This document shows, one piece after another, positions 14,666 through 28,000 of a DNA stretch of 64,000 nt. The stretch is from Diploscapter coronatus (Eukaryota > Nematoda > Chromadorea > Rhabditida > Rhabditidae). The notes under the pieces are model-generated. The model searched no databases, was not told the DNA's origin, and saw nothing but the letters and a program-made list of their open reading frames with translations. Each line of letters opens with the position of its first letter. Within the stretch, counting starts at the first letter, position 1. Made by a program: the position numbers and the translations under genes. The stretch spans positions 20,545,201 through 20,609,200 of the forward strand of contig OZ038422.1 of the NCBI GenBank assembly GCA_964036155.1, in the 5' to 3' direction.

Positions 14666-15009
14666 GGCCCATCATTCATTCATCCTAGGAAAACTTCGGG
14701 ATGATTTTCATCATTGACTATTTTTATTCATCCACCAATATCGGTAATCGACATATCGATTTGGCATAATGGCGAGATGCATCCAATCATACATTTTTTT
14801 CTAACTTCCTCCACTTTCTTATCTCTATGCGCATTTAGTCATTCGCCATAACCGAATGCATCCAGACCTAGTCAGGCTTTTAATCAGAACGGAAAATTAT
14901 AAAGGAAAGGATCCATAATACCAGTTTTCCCGTAGAAAGTTGAGAGGGGGACCGTAACAAGATTTCAGTGATTTCAGTATTAGTGAAATGGAAAGGAGTT
15001 TATTGAACC

Positions 15010-15112
15010 CAGCGCAAGGAAAAGTGGGCGGAGCTTCCTCTTTTCTCCTTTCTCCTTCTCGAAAAGAGGAAAAGCGAGAAGAGCAAGTTCCGCCCACTTT
15101 TCCCTGCGCTAG
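15010..15112. repeat. Foldback element with GGGCGGA arms, copy 2
   Basis: Near-identical copy of the element at 10849-10951, carried along by the tandem duplication. Confidence 0.75.
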
Positions 15113-15154
15113 GTCCAATAACCTTTTTTCGCGTTACTAATAGAACGTCTGGAT

Positions 15155-15907
15155 TTATATGAGTGTCGCACTGAGGATTTGGTTAAATCTTTGCCTAGTT
15201 CTGTATGCATTATCCATGCCAACCTTGAGCGTTCGCTTGGCCATTGCAGACTCGGCCATTTGTGCCCGACATCTGTGCTGCTTCCAGACGAACTCAGGAC
15301 AGACGTTGCTGGAGGTGGTCGCCACGAGCACACAGGTGTAGTGATCCTTCGTGGGACACTGCTTGCCGCCCAGTCCTTTGAAGATCAGTCGGATCGTTTT
15401 TTTCTCGTTCGGTCGCACGAGGCCGTACACCTGAAACAGACGTTTTTCTTTCTTTGCGTAGGAAAGTTATCTTCATTTTGATCGAATCTAGTGTAGATCA
15501 GCTTTCAAGATAGCTTGGTTCCTTTGCAGATCATGATAAATTTGAGAATGGTTTTAAACTTTCGTCTTGTTTCACATTTTATTATCAGAAATGACGGAAT
15601 TTGTCATTTCTGAAGATTCAAAATTCATTTTTCTCATTCCTGCTCATGTGTTAAATTTCCTCGAACTGCTTATTTATCACTTTTTCACCCAACATACTGA
15701 ACGCATTTTGTACATTCCGGGTCTGGTGGACTTCCACTTGAAAACGACGGGCGTGGTCTCGTTATTCTCGATCGACACCTCGGCCAGCTGCCTTATCTCC
15801 GTCGGCATGTACGTCACTGACTTTGATGGATTGAGGATCACGTTTTGCCAATGCCATGCCGTGTCACGCCGATTCGAAGACTGTCTGCAATGCCAACGAT
15901 CATTCAT
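15155..15907 (-). CDS. MSP-domain protein, copy 2
   Basis: Exons 15907-15698 and 15430-15155 encode the same 161-aa protein as copy 1; the translated exons are identical. The near-zero divergence points to a recent duplication or gene conversion. MSP domains act as polymerising sperm cytoskeleton or as protein-binding modules at membranes. This one is basic with a long tail after the domain. The internal donor AAG|GTTGGC is also conserved, but its partner exon is missing here, so if the long isoform matters, this copy has lost it. Confidence 0.8.
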
Positions 15908-16343
15908 TATCAACTAGTTCCATCAAAATGAGCTATTTGGAGAGTGCATGGCATCCAGACCTAGGTAACGCTTAAGACATGCCCTTGTAAGAATCAAACT
16001 TCTGCACAGACGATCTTTGATTATATAGAACTGGGTGGGTTTTGCAAGTTGGTATGAGTATGGAGAGTGGATTTTGCAAGAGGACGATTCTGTTTTTCAC
16101 AGCTTCAACCTCTTCCCGACGTTTCTCAAGGAGTCTTGACGAAGTGTTTGACGAGTTCATCGGGAATTCGATGGCGGCGTCATGGCTGCTCTCATCTGCT
16201 TACCCTCGACCTTCCACTGAAACGCGGGCGAAATAATGACTTTGGAATGAAGAATGAAACGCGATGAAATGATTATGTGAGTTTGATGTGATGTAATCTA
16301 ATTTTGTATCTTGAATTTACAGTTTTTCTTCAGTGAGCATGAA

Positions 16344-17001
16344 ATGACAAATCAACAAGCAGAAGAGAGGGCGGAAGAATATGAAATGATTACGATATCT
16401 TGGGACAATAAAAAGAGGATGGATGAAATGATGCAATTGCATGAACATTCCATAAAATCGCCTAGATTCAAGGTACCAAAATGACGGTTTTCACTTCTTT
16501 ATTGGTGTCACGACGTGGATCCTTCATTGCTGGCCGACAATGAGAGAAAACATCACTACTCCATCCTTCCTCTTCCACTTGCAGTGCTTGCGCGCTATTC
16601 AAATGGTAGTGTGCTGATTCTTTTCGTCTTTCACTCTTTCATTGCTGCAATGACTTGGCTGTGATGAGGTTCAATATCTCCAACACTTGGAATGAACGTG
16701 CAGCTGATCATCATCACTGATATCCTGAGCCAAGTTTTACAGAAATCTCACATTTCGCAGTTCTGTCGACACTATTCTCTGCAGTGTGATCTTCCTTGAA
16801 ACACTCACCACTTTTCTACCAATCAACAATGAATTCTATCAGGTAATGAAGAAATTGGAAAAAAGAAACGTCCGCAAATACCGTATAGTTAATGAGAAAA
16901 ATATCAGAGATAGGGAAGAGAGGGTAAGATGGAAAAACTTTAAAGCGTCAAAGGTTGAGCTTCTCCAAGAAACAGCGCGAAAATTAGATTACACTATCTA
17001 A
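16344..17001 (+). CDS. Unknown small charged protein (intact copy)
   Basis: The first exon starts MTNQQAEERAEEYEM and ends SPRFK before a GT donor near 16470. The last exon, after the acceptor TATCAG at about 16842, reads VMKKLEKRNVRKYRIVNEKN and ends at TAA 16999-17001. One or two short exons may lie between them, such as one reading CLRAIQM near 16583. The protein is Glu/Lys/Arg-rich and probably helical, with no signal peptide or membrane segment. I do not recognise the family. It lies head-to-head with the MSP gene in both duplication units; its unit 1 copy is broken. Confidence 0.45.
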
Positions 17002-18092
17002 CTGTAAGTACGATATGTTCTCAAGAGTTCATCGTGAACAGCCAATTAGGTCAAAGTGATTGTCAAATGATAATAGTGTACAATACAAAATGAATTTCAA
17101 AGGCCATACAGCAATACAAACCGTTCAAAATGCAGTGAAAACAGTTCAGACACTAAAGATGATCCCATTTTTGTGATTAGGATCCATGGGTGTACCCACC
17201 ATATAAGTTTGGTTCGGATCCGGGACACTTTTGCAATTGTCCGGCCACTCTTTATATTTTGTTCGGGTTATTCAAAGAATGCGTCTTAAACTTTAGCAAT
17301 ATTTTAATTTGAGGAAATAAAACAATTCTAAAGTATAATATTATAAATATTATTTTATGAGTGTAGAGCCTATTTACTCACATGATGTAGTGCAATTATG
17401 TCGTAGTATTTAAAAGGTTCTATCACAATTTAGAAATATTGACTAAAATAGAAAAATCATAATATTTATTAGGAATATAAACACAATAGTAATAATAATT
17501 TTGCATCTTAGTCAACTGAAATATGTACTAATAATATGAATAAGCGTCACATTACTAATGGTTATGTTAGTTTTAAAGTGCACCGATTTCCAAATCAGAT
17601 AACAATCTTTACTAGAACTTCCTCGCTTCGTAGGTGCTTTTCGCCTGGTAACTAGTCGTTTTAGTGCCAGCCTTCGACTGACTGTTAGAAATTTAACTAC
17701 CTCTACCAATATTTTAGCTTTAAATTTCTTTTATTATTTGTATTTTTCTTTTTATTAATAAAAGCTTTAACTACTCAAGTTTGAGAGGCAACTACCAATA
17801 CACTACTGCGAATCATTGTTTGACAACTCCTACATCTATCTCCAACTAGATTTGGTACATATTTCAGCATACATCTTCAAGTTTAGGATTCTTAAATGAT
17901 AGACCATGCTTAGGAATCGATTTTAGTCTGATAAAAATTGCGAAGCATCAATTTAGTAGTTTCATTCTCCTTTCTTCAATGACCAATTTCAAACTCATTA
18001 ATTGTGCAGATTTTCTCAGTCAATCCCCATACTCTTCTACTATTTTCATTTCGAAATAATACTATGGTGATTGTTTAGGTCTCTTAACCAAG

Positions 18093-19406
18093 ATGTTAGC
18101 CAATTTATCAGTCGAAATTATATTGTTGATCTGCCAATATCCCGAATCCCAAGATCTGGGACAATTGGCCTGGACTAACAGTCTAATGATGAAAATAATT
18201 AAGAAATATCTGCCGATAGCCCTTGATAGAAGAATTTTATTCTATCGTAAGAAATTATGTTGAAAACTAAGTACGAGACTTTGAAACGATCCGTAATAAT
18301 TTAGTTTATTATTCAAACAATGGTAAGTATGAAGGAAGAATATGCTTGTTCAATTCATATGTCTGCTCAGTAGAAGTGATTGCAAAATTCCATAATTGTT
18401 ATGCGCCATATGAAGTAGCAACTACACAGAATAAAGTAAATTCTTGTGTTCGTTATTTTAAATAGCTTCTCAAATTTTAGATTTTTGGAATTGATCCGTG
18501 GAGAAAGTCATTTGAAATATATGACTTGAATACTCGACAATTTTCAAGAGGTCTTGTCAACAAATCCATGAATGATCGATTCAAAGAATTTTACAGGCCC
18601 AGATCCTCCTGAGTGGCGTAAATTTGTATCTGTGGCTTATTTTAAAGACAAACTGTATTATTTGGGTGGAAAGGATCCTAAAACAAAGAAAAATACGAAC
18701 CGAGTTGATGTAAGAAGATCGAATGAAAACCCATGAAATAATTTAATTTATTCAGGTGCTAATAGATGGGAAATGGCAAACAGGACCTGCTTTTCCTCTT
18801 CCAATTAATTTTATCCGAACAATAACATGCGATGAAACTTTATACGGTCAAATTATAGCATATTCATTATTGTAATTATGGATGTTCAGTTATTGATGGA
18901 TTTAATAGTGAAAAGATATATCGGTTATCAGACGATGAGCGGAAATGGACTGAAATTGGAAAGATTCCAGAAATACGACGTTCTTTCGGAGTTGCATCGT
19001 TAAATGGAAAAATTTACATAACTGGAGGAGGATGGTAGTTGTTAATTTTGTATGATAAATAATCTATCATTATATAATTAGTTATCCTAATGTATTGAAA
19101 TCCTGTCTGTGTTTCAACACCTCAGCTCCAGTTAATAGTCGAATGTCTCGAATCGCTGATATGAATTATGCAAGGTTGAATCATTCGCTTGTTGCTGCAA
19201 ATGGAAAGTTGTATGCAATCGGAGGGTGAGCAGAGGTTTTGCATATCTTTATACGAAATATTTGTTAACCTAGATTTCGAGAATATTCTATGACAAATGT
19301 TTGTAATTCAATTGAGGAATACGATCCACAAACGAATGAATGGCGAGAAGTGGAAAAATTAGAAAACTTGCCTGCGACTAGCAAGGATAGTTGCCTTCTC
19401 AGCTGA
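18093..19406 (+). CDS. F-box/kelch protein, best-preserved copy
   Basis: It begins MLANLSVEIILLICQYPES. The F-box continues past the position that is a stop in copy 1, reading KKYLPIALDRRILF. Exons then give GRICLFNSYV, FEIYDLNTRQ, KLYYLGG, KIYRLSDDERKWTEIG, KIYITGG, KLYAIGG and EEYDPQTNEWREVEKL, ending at TGA 19404-19406. These are kelch repeats of a short beta-propeller, expected to recruit substrates to an SCF ligase. One joint is doubtful: after KIYITGGGW (19030) I cannot find a donor that joins the last two exons (19120 onward) in phase. Either an unusual splice is used or this copy is also damaged. Confidence 0.6.
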
Positions 19407-20244
19407 ATGCATATCCAAATAGCCGAATTTATATACGCGACTATAGTACAGTGATAAGGTTCTTCCCTCTGACGAAAAAGGAACCTTTAGTTCGATATCC
19501 CATTTCTACTTGTTATTTATGTTCAAATTGAAGAAAATGTTGTATTGGGTATTAGTTGTAAATTGGAACGACTTCCACGTTTGGAGTATTTGCCTGTCGT
19601 CGACAATAAAATAAACTTTATTGCTATGGTTATCATTAACCTCATCTAAAATTATTCTTTCAATAGAATGAAGTAATAATTTAAGTTCAATGCACATAAT
19701 ATAGACAACTCGAAGACATCCAAAAGTGATGGGGGGATAATTGTAACTGAAATAATATTCCTTTTAAATATTTTCTTTAAAAAATTTTGTAACCAAATCC
19801 GATATTTATTTTATAGTAATCTCAATCCATTAATGAGTTTCAGTAATTTTTCAAAATATATAATAGAAATGGTTAATCGATTTCTTATGCATAGTTATTG
19901 CTAACACTCCGTACTCAGTTTGATTACACGTCCCAGGAGTGCATTTTTACCTCGGCATGTTATGCATAATTTTGAAGCCCTTACATAGGAGCACAATCGT
20001 ATTGTTTTAGTTTTTGATTTTCGAAATAAACTTTGAATTTTTGATAAAAAAAATCGATTTAATGCTAATTTCGACAATTTTTTGAAATTAAAAATAGATT
20101 TTATTTTTATAATCTCCATAATCGATTTGTATACTTGATATGAAAACTGAAATTAAAAAAGGGAAATCACAGAATTATATAGTAGAGGTAACACCAGATG
20201 CCAAAGAAAATCTAAGTTTAATATGAGAGATCATTTAATCATTA
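19407..20244. other. Spacer
   Basis: AT-rich sequence between the kelch gene and the stop codon of the minus-strand gene. The short frames at 19506-19697 and 19901-20119 (both -) are Asn/Lys-rich and have no splice context. The stretch near 19670-19900 resembles 42000-42190, which also follows a kelch gene end, so it is duplicated 3' flank. Confidence 0.5.
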
Positions 20245-23200
20245 TCATTTATGAGTGCTCGGATTCGGGTTGGATTCAACATTGACAAGTTCGCTCGGAT
20301 GCACGGAGGGATACATTTTCTGAAATTATCATAATAAGTAAGGGAAAATATTGCTTTCTGATTATATCGAAAAATAAAAAGATGACAACAAATTTAAATT
20401 TCGTCGATGATAAAAGTATCGATAGACGAAATGTTCTTTCTCTGATAAAAATCACATACCAACTGAAAGAGCCTCCTCGGAGCAGCGGGAAAGTCAGGGC
20501 CAACATCGGGGAAGAAGCTGACTTTGCGCAGGTAGGACTGAGCAGATTGCAGTGCAGATGCAGATGGAGCGCGATCTTCTATTGGCAAGTCTTCTGGAAA
20601 TGAATAATTCACTTTAAATATACCTGAGGATTTTGCTATTTCATAAGGCTAATACTAAACTAATTCTGGTACAGTGACCACTCGAAAGTTTGTCACCACC
20701 CATTTATGTTCCGCATTCTTATCTACCTACTTTCGGTGCACCGATCCGGTTGAAACTTCATAAACTTGCATGATTTGGTACCCCAATATGTGAGTAAAGT
20801 TTTCATTCTAGTCACTCACCACAAATTGCTGACCAGGCGAAACAAAGATAATGGGCGATATACGAAATTTTTGAACGCTAACATAAACTTGATGCAGAAA
20901 TTATTGACATTGCTAAGAATGAAAAATCCGATATCTGAATAACCGAAATTGGAATCGAAATAGTCCTGTCGGGGCTCTTCAGGCTGAATGGAAGAATGAT
21001 CGTTCGCGCTGTCAGAAGCGGAAGGGGGATCCAGACGATTCTGAACATGGATAAATAAATAAGAAAGTAAATTCTGCCTACCCACTCAGAGGGCGGATCG
21101 GAGCCGATGTGGACAATTTCGAGACGAGTTCGCGCCAGTCGAATGTTCGAATTGGGGGGCACATACGAGCGGGCACACCACATGTAGACAGAACTGAATT
21201 TATATCTCTGTCACAAACTCAGAAAACCTTGAAATATTTACAAATATCTTTGAAAAGCCTACAAATTCGCCTAATTCTCATAAGAAGCCTTTTCTATACG
21301 AAATTCAACTATCGTAGAAATCCAGGGTTTAGCTATAAACAATCCTACTTCTCATTTTTCTTAATTTCATAAGGCAGGTCGTATCGATTTTCTACGAGTC
21401 CAAAGTGATGGCAGGTGAAAAATCCGAAGAAGGCGGGAGAGGGTCTGCCCCTGATTCGGAAGGCGTACTGAAACCGAAAGAATAAAGGAGTCGAATGAGT
21501 GAAACAAGCATACGGCAAGTTGGTCAGATTCTCTGAAGACAGGCTTGTAGACCGTCTGCAGTCGAGTCGCATGCATCAGCTGCACATTGACAGTGTAGTA
21601 CTTCTGAAAACATTCGAATGAATGAATTGCGGATAATTTATCGTTTCATTTAAATAATCGGTATAAATTCGCATTATATTTTTCACTGTAAAAGTTTCGT
21701 TTAATTCACTTATGATTTTTGTAAGTCATTTTTTCGAAAATAAAAATCTGAACAAGTTTGCAAGGTGTCATAAGGTTCGCGTGCAAGAAATCGTGTCTAA
21801 TATTTGCTTATTAAAAATTATCTCGCCTTTTCAAAGAATTATTTAAGATTGTTAGAAAATCTAAGTTAATTTCTAATTTTAAATGGTTAAAATACCCTTC
21901 GTTCATTATCCCAGTCAGGTTTGCATACAACTAACGAGCCAATAGCTGGTTCATGACGAAACTCAGGTCTGATGCTGAAAGAAAACTCATGTCATTTTAA
22001 AAGTTAAAGCGAAGTTAGAATTGAAGAAAACTTATATCGTTTTTATCGATATTTCTTTAAATAGTATTAAATTTAATTTCAGATAAAATGTTCAAACCCA
22101 AAGACTTACTTAACCAAGTACCCGTCGATTTCGGGAGCGAAGATGACGCGCTTGCCGACCACCACTCCGAACAGTGCTTTTTGTAAGATGGGCGCCTGAA
22201 AATTAACATATTAGTAATGCAAGCCATTCTTTCTCAATTCAACTATTTTATTCTCGTAAAAAGAAGGATCTTGGAAGCATGAAAGAAAGTTTTGCTGACG
22301 CAAAAATTCATGAATAAGATTGAACTTTTCCTAATTTAACTTCACTCAATCTCATTGCAAATTGAGCATAGATTCAAGTCCAGCAGAGGAAGGAGCTAAC
22401 CCGTTTGCTGAAAAGCTGAAGCCGTCCGTCATTGAACAACTCGACGATTCGGAATCGGAAAATGGTTTTATCGTTCTTGTTCAATGGAGTGTCCATAATT
22501 CCGACCTGGAAGTAAAAGTATTAGTAAGGGTCTACTTTTCGTGAAAATCAAAATTAGAATTGAATTTCGCATTACTCGTTGAATAAACAAAGTGCATTTC
22601 AGAGCCGCGTCATTCAAGAGTTTCCGAAAAAATATTTGAGCCAGAATGTTACTCTTTGCTCAATTCTTCAAGAGAAAAGAGATAACCTTAGCTTCAGCAT
22701 CAGGTCGATGGTCGTGCGCGATGTGTTCCCTGATGAGATTAAGCGGATCGTCCATAATTCCATAGCCCTTGTCGCCCATTTCTGTGCCATTGCGGAATAC
22801 GCCGTTCGAATAGTAAATCTTCCTCACGTGTGCTTTAATGTGCTGAAAAGAAGGAATTCTCTTCAAGTGATTCCGGAAATTAAACATACTCCTCCAGGTG
22901 TGAGCATCTCCCTAAATCCACTCATCCGCGCGCAATCAGTCACATTCCAGATGTACTTGTCCTCAGTCGTCACTGCGTTGAAGCGATACTTGTAGCCTGA
23001 ATATCGATTAAACTATTGAAATTTGAATAACACGAATTTGCTTAGAATTACCTTCATATCTATATTTGAGATTTCTAAAGACTAGTAATCGTAGATTTTC
23101 TCGTAAGATAACAAAAAATCATTGCTGATATTGTAAAAAGAATTCTAAAAATTGTTCATTATTCAAGGTAGTGATCATTTCTACAAGGATCGAAATGGGA

Positions 23201-25046
23201 TCTAGGGGTTCGATAGGAAAAAATCTTTCTAAAAACTAAATTAAAAAAAAAAAAAACTCACCAACTTTGAGCCTGTGCCGAGGATCTGTGGCGACGAATC
23301 GGATGAGCTTCATGTGCTTCATCTCGAAAGGAACTTTCGAAATTCCGAACAGAGAAATGTCAGACACGGCAATACCCGTGAATTTGTAAACTGTCTGAAT
23401 AGGAAAACTATTTTAAGAGAATGTGTAATTCAAACTCGCCTCATCGTCAGAATCCTCCGTATCATAGTCCAACGGACCTGGCAACTTGCTTTTTCTTTCC
23501 ATTTCTCTTGCTTTCATCCACTTGTACAAATTGGGAATCTTGCTCCATGGCTGAAATTATCTTGATGAATTGAAACACGATGTAGTATTGGGCTGTTGCA
23601 TAATTTCGTGAAGATAGCATTCTAATCTAGTTCTAGAATTCTTCGAGCATCGTTTTGTGATAATTGTTTCCTTCATAATAAATGAAAAGTGTAAATGATG
23701 AAAAATAATCATAAAGATATCTTTACCAGCGAATGTGGATCGAAAGTCCCCTCGTACAGAGAATACAGGCAGACGAATGTGGCCTTGAGCGATCGAGCCT
23801 CCTTAACTTGAAAATTTTATTACGATCATAAGACTGATTCAGAATTCCAGCGAAAATAAACCTCAGTGAAAAATATAAAGGAAGGTAAGAGTAAGGGAAA
23901 ATGGCATTAGCCAGCGAACATTTTCACTGAGATTTAGTAATAGACGATCATTATATTACCTGTGAGAATTCGAGATTAATGACAGCGTTGTAGCAGGTAT
24001 CTGGAGATGCGTCTTTGCACTGATCAGGATCTGAAAAATTCAGAATTATTTTCATACGACTTATTCACTTTCTGTAAGTTTTAGACTTTGTATAATGAAG
24101 AGGTTTTCTAGAAATTCATAAGAAAAAGCAGGCACATAATCGGAAGCTCAAACGAAGGTCGACAAATCAATTAAAATGATTAAAAACAGACCAATTTGCA
24201 AATATCCGAATGTGGCTGTCCAGAATCGATCGCCATTTGGGTGAACAGCTCCAGGCATGAGAATCTGCAGGATAATCAAAATGCATTCGAATCTTCAGCA
24301 GATTTTTTACCTGATCTCCATCCATTTGGTACTCAGGAAATGGCGTGTCGTATTTCTCGAAGAACTGGATGTTTCCCTGCTCGTCCAGGTCGTCAGGCTC
24401 GATCCACAAGATCACTCTGCCAGGAACGAGCTCAGAAGACAGACTGCCCCTGAAAATAAGATCAACTCAAATCGAACAACGGAGTGTAATGAACTTTGAT
24501 GTGAGTTTGAACACGTTTCTTAACTCTATTTCATATCATACAGAATCTCTAGATACTCAGGAAATATTCGGTGAATTTCTAACAGAAAAATTGAAATCGA
24601 CATTCTGTATCCGTGATCAGTTTTCCTTCTTTCTTCTATAAGCTCTAGTATAACATTTGGTGACAAATACAAATAATGATCAGCTGTTAACAGACACATA
24701 AGGCCAGAAAAATTATCACTTTATCCTCATTAGCGTTTCAAAAAATTTAACGAAATGGAAAAATATGAAACGGCTCACATTCTGTGTCTCCTTTGATCAG
24801 CATCCATCGTGATAGAGTCATCATTGATTGAAGCAGCCAAGGCAGTATTATTAACAGCCATCAGGGAATAACCAAACAGTGAGCCTTCGGCCTGCAACAC
24901 GAACAACATCAGAAAATCAACAATCCATTTTTGTTTACCTGTCGATTTGCATGATCCAGTCCTAAGACAATTGCAGAGAAGAATTGACTCTCTTCTTGCG
25001 TGAACGCTTTGAACACGATGCCTGTTCGAATGCTGTTCCGCAACAT
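20245..25046 (-). CDS. Unrecognised multi-exon protein of about 650 aa
   Basis: About nineteen short exons chain in phase on the minus strand. The first readable exon starts MLRNSIRTGIVFKAFTQEES (ATG at 25046, or an upstream exon ending in A just before the acceptor). Later segments include LVPGRVILWIEPDDLDEQGN, FDPHSL-PWSKIPNLYKWMK, a YDTEDSDDE acidic patch, FEMKHMKLIRFVATDPRHR, KYIWNVTDCARMSG, IYYSNGVFRNGTEMGDKG, VGKRVIFAPEIDGYLV and RSYVPPNSNIRLARTRLE. The Ser/Pro-rich tail ends at TGA 20245-20247. There is no membrane helix and no signal peptide. Strongly exon-like composition and phase agreement show a real gene, but I do not recognise the family. One intron, beginning at 23439, uses a GC donor (GAG|GCGAGT). 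The last joins (20950 to 20597) are less certain. Confidence 0.75.
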
Positions 25047-28000
25047 TGCTGTTGCCACTGAAAAATAAATAAATAGAAATGGGAAATGCAAGAACAAAAA
25101 ACGTGAAGCGAAAACAATGAACAAAAATCAAACTGGAAATGTGACATTTTTCAAAGTGCCAGTGTCAACCCTTGAAAAGAGAAGGAAATCGACGATTACA
25201 CGGCCTGTCAAAAGTCTTTAGACGGTGCATTTTTTGTTTTCTACTTTCATAATTTCTAAATAAGTAACATTTGCGAACATGAATAAGCCCGTCATTTTGA
25301 AACCCTACTCGCCTGAATTGGACGCGTTTTATGAGCTCTGAAAGTTTTTGAAGCGAGGACAATTTTCTAATTTTGCATAGCTCGGTCCAGTTTTCAGAAT
25401 TGATATGAATTTTATCTTACAAGATGCTACACTTTGATATCAGCCATCTTCAAACAGAATGAATAAAAACAATGTTTTATTGAACATTCGACAAAGTAGA
25501 CACATTTTCGGAATGCATTTGAATTAACAAAGTAAAATGAATAAACCAATTCAAGTCAAAAAAGAAATTAAGCAGTCGTGAGCTGTATAAACTTTATCTA
25601 TATATATATAGAACGTCTTTCCACATTTTACCATAATTTCAGATCAGTCTTTTGGCTCATGATGAGAAAATACTAGTCGCGTGCAGTTGCTTCGAACTAT
25701 GAGATGCAACTTTAATCACTTTGACTAATTCTTTATTAGTCGATGATGTAGTAGTGTTGCTCTTCTAAAATTGTTCCTTTTTTCTTTTACGTTCACATGT
25801 ACACAGTCCTAGGGAGGACTATCGTCAGAGGCCCTCTGCGACCTACCCTCCCCCCTATAGTTTTAAAGAAAAAATTATCCAATTTTTGATCTTTTTCGCA
25901 AGGTAGTTATAGCCAATTACAATAATAATATAATGAAACCATTTGCTGTATTTGGTAGAAATTGACTCGAATATTACTCTCCAGTCAATTTCGAGTCAAT
26001 TGCTGCCCATTCTTATAGCATACCATTCGAACACCATATGGGTGGTATACCATGGACCCATATGGTAAAATGGTAACGTGGTAGCACGGTACTCTAGGAA
26101 GCAAAAATGAAGTATCGCCCTCTAACTGCTATATTCCGAAAAGATTTTTCGAATTTGTTTGTTTTTACAAAAGTTATGAATTTTTGAATATTTTGCATCC
26201 ATGTGAAAATCGAAAATTTATAAATTTTAAAAATCCTCTAACCATATGAATAAGTTACAGGGCCAGTTGATGGTGCGTTTTCAAACTGATACATCACTGA
26301 ATATTTATGTATAGACTTTATTCCTTGGAAAAATTCATACATAATTTTACAGAACTTTGAATCAAAAATGGCGAATTGCTCTCTTAACGGTGGGGAGAGA
26401 TAACTTTTTAAATAAAATCGCTTAGCAGATCGTATACAAATTTTTCTGGATAATACATTTTAAACATAAATATTCTCTAGTATATCCGTGTTAAAATGCA
26501 CCATCAATCAGTTTTGTAGCTTATTCACATGGGTCATAGAAGTTGTTAAAAAGTTAAGAGTTTTCGATTTTCACATGTAATACAAAATATTCTAAAATTC
26601 GGAAAACTTTATAACTGGATTCCGAAAAAGATTGAAAATTGTCATACTGTCGCATCATCTGTAGTCTAATGTGTGTACAAACTTTTAACCGAATCTGATC
26701 ACTATATGTGAGTGAACAAGGTATTTGTCCAAAAACAACAGCATGTTCCAAAATTTTGTGCGCTACTGTAAGTGTATTTTATGCCAACCATTATGCCATA
26801 AAGATAAAAATATTACAGCATCCGAAGAATAATAAATACTTCCAATAACATAAACGCTACCAGAAGTGCCTTAGTGTTGGCCGCATCAACCTACAATCGA
26901 CTTTCGCCAGTTTTTGTCAAGGATTTTCATTAAGTATGGAATTTGACGATATGTGGCAAAATAAATTTTTGACAAGATGGAGTCAATGTATCGAAAAATT
27001 TAATAGCTCTTTTTTGGCATTTTCTAATGTGCGAAAGGCTTTACTGGCCACTAATTAATTCGATTATTTTTTCTCAAAATTACAAAATTCGACATTTTAC
27101 TTGAAATGAATTTACTTCATATATTAGAAAAAAAAATTGTACTTTGAATACCGAAAAACTAAACCTGATGGCGAATCTGATAAATGATTGGATTTATTTA
27201 TCGTTGGTTTTTGAAATTCTTATCTATTCTACAAGCCTGGCAAAATGTTACCCTTTCCTGACATTATTAAAGGATAAATTTGCCATTTACTAAGCTTGAG
27301 ATCTTCATTACAGCATACTCAGGGTTGCTTAGAAAAATATTCTTTTGATTATTATTCGAAATTTTTCCACTCATTTTGACGATTCTAATTGTTTTCCTTC
27401 AAAAATTTGTAGCCAAAATGCAAAAATAGGTCCAAAGTTTTCAGCGGCGCGAAGCGCCACCGTGCGATCTACTCCCTTCTAGTTTTTTTTCGTCTGACGA
27501 AAGTGCTCCCTAGGTCTGCATGTACATAAACTACCTTGATCAATCCTCTCATTAAGAAAAATAGGGTAATTATTTGGAGGCATGGTCCATATAGGGAAAT
27601 AACACCAAAAATGCTCTGAAAGTTGTTTTTTTTTTTAAATGCTTTCTTGGTAGAAAATTTAACTTGTTCTAGTGTGGACCCATTTCTTATGTTAGAAAAG
27701 TGTACTGCTCAAGGTTTATTCAGAAAACAATTCCTAATTTTACAGTCGCTCTTTCTAAGCACATAACGCGAAAGGGGTATTTTGGTTCCTTGAAGCACGA
27801 TTAGCCGAGTTCTATTCTCAAAATTCAAAGTGATATTCATGTGCCTCTTATCCGACGTAAAAATTATTATTGTTTATGCAAATAATAGTAAGATCGAAGG
27901 ATTCACTATTTAGAACGTTCCTTTAGAATTTCTCAGCGCACATTTTCAGGATATATGTTGGTAAAACAGGCCTTTCCATTTCTTTTGTTAGTTAATATGA

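Larger units (their letters stand above)
13690..17890. repeat. Tandem duplication, unit 2
   Basis: Second copy of the unit described at 9190. It keeps an intact version of the small + strand gene. It lacks the ILYAGVND exon and the 24-bp foldback. In their place, at 14510-14665, it has a different minus-strand segment that reads NDGPKDTEDKNKQ. Confidence 0.9.
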
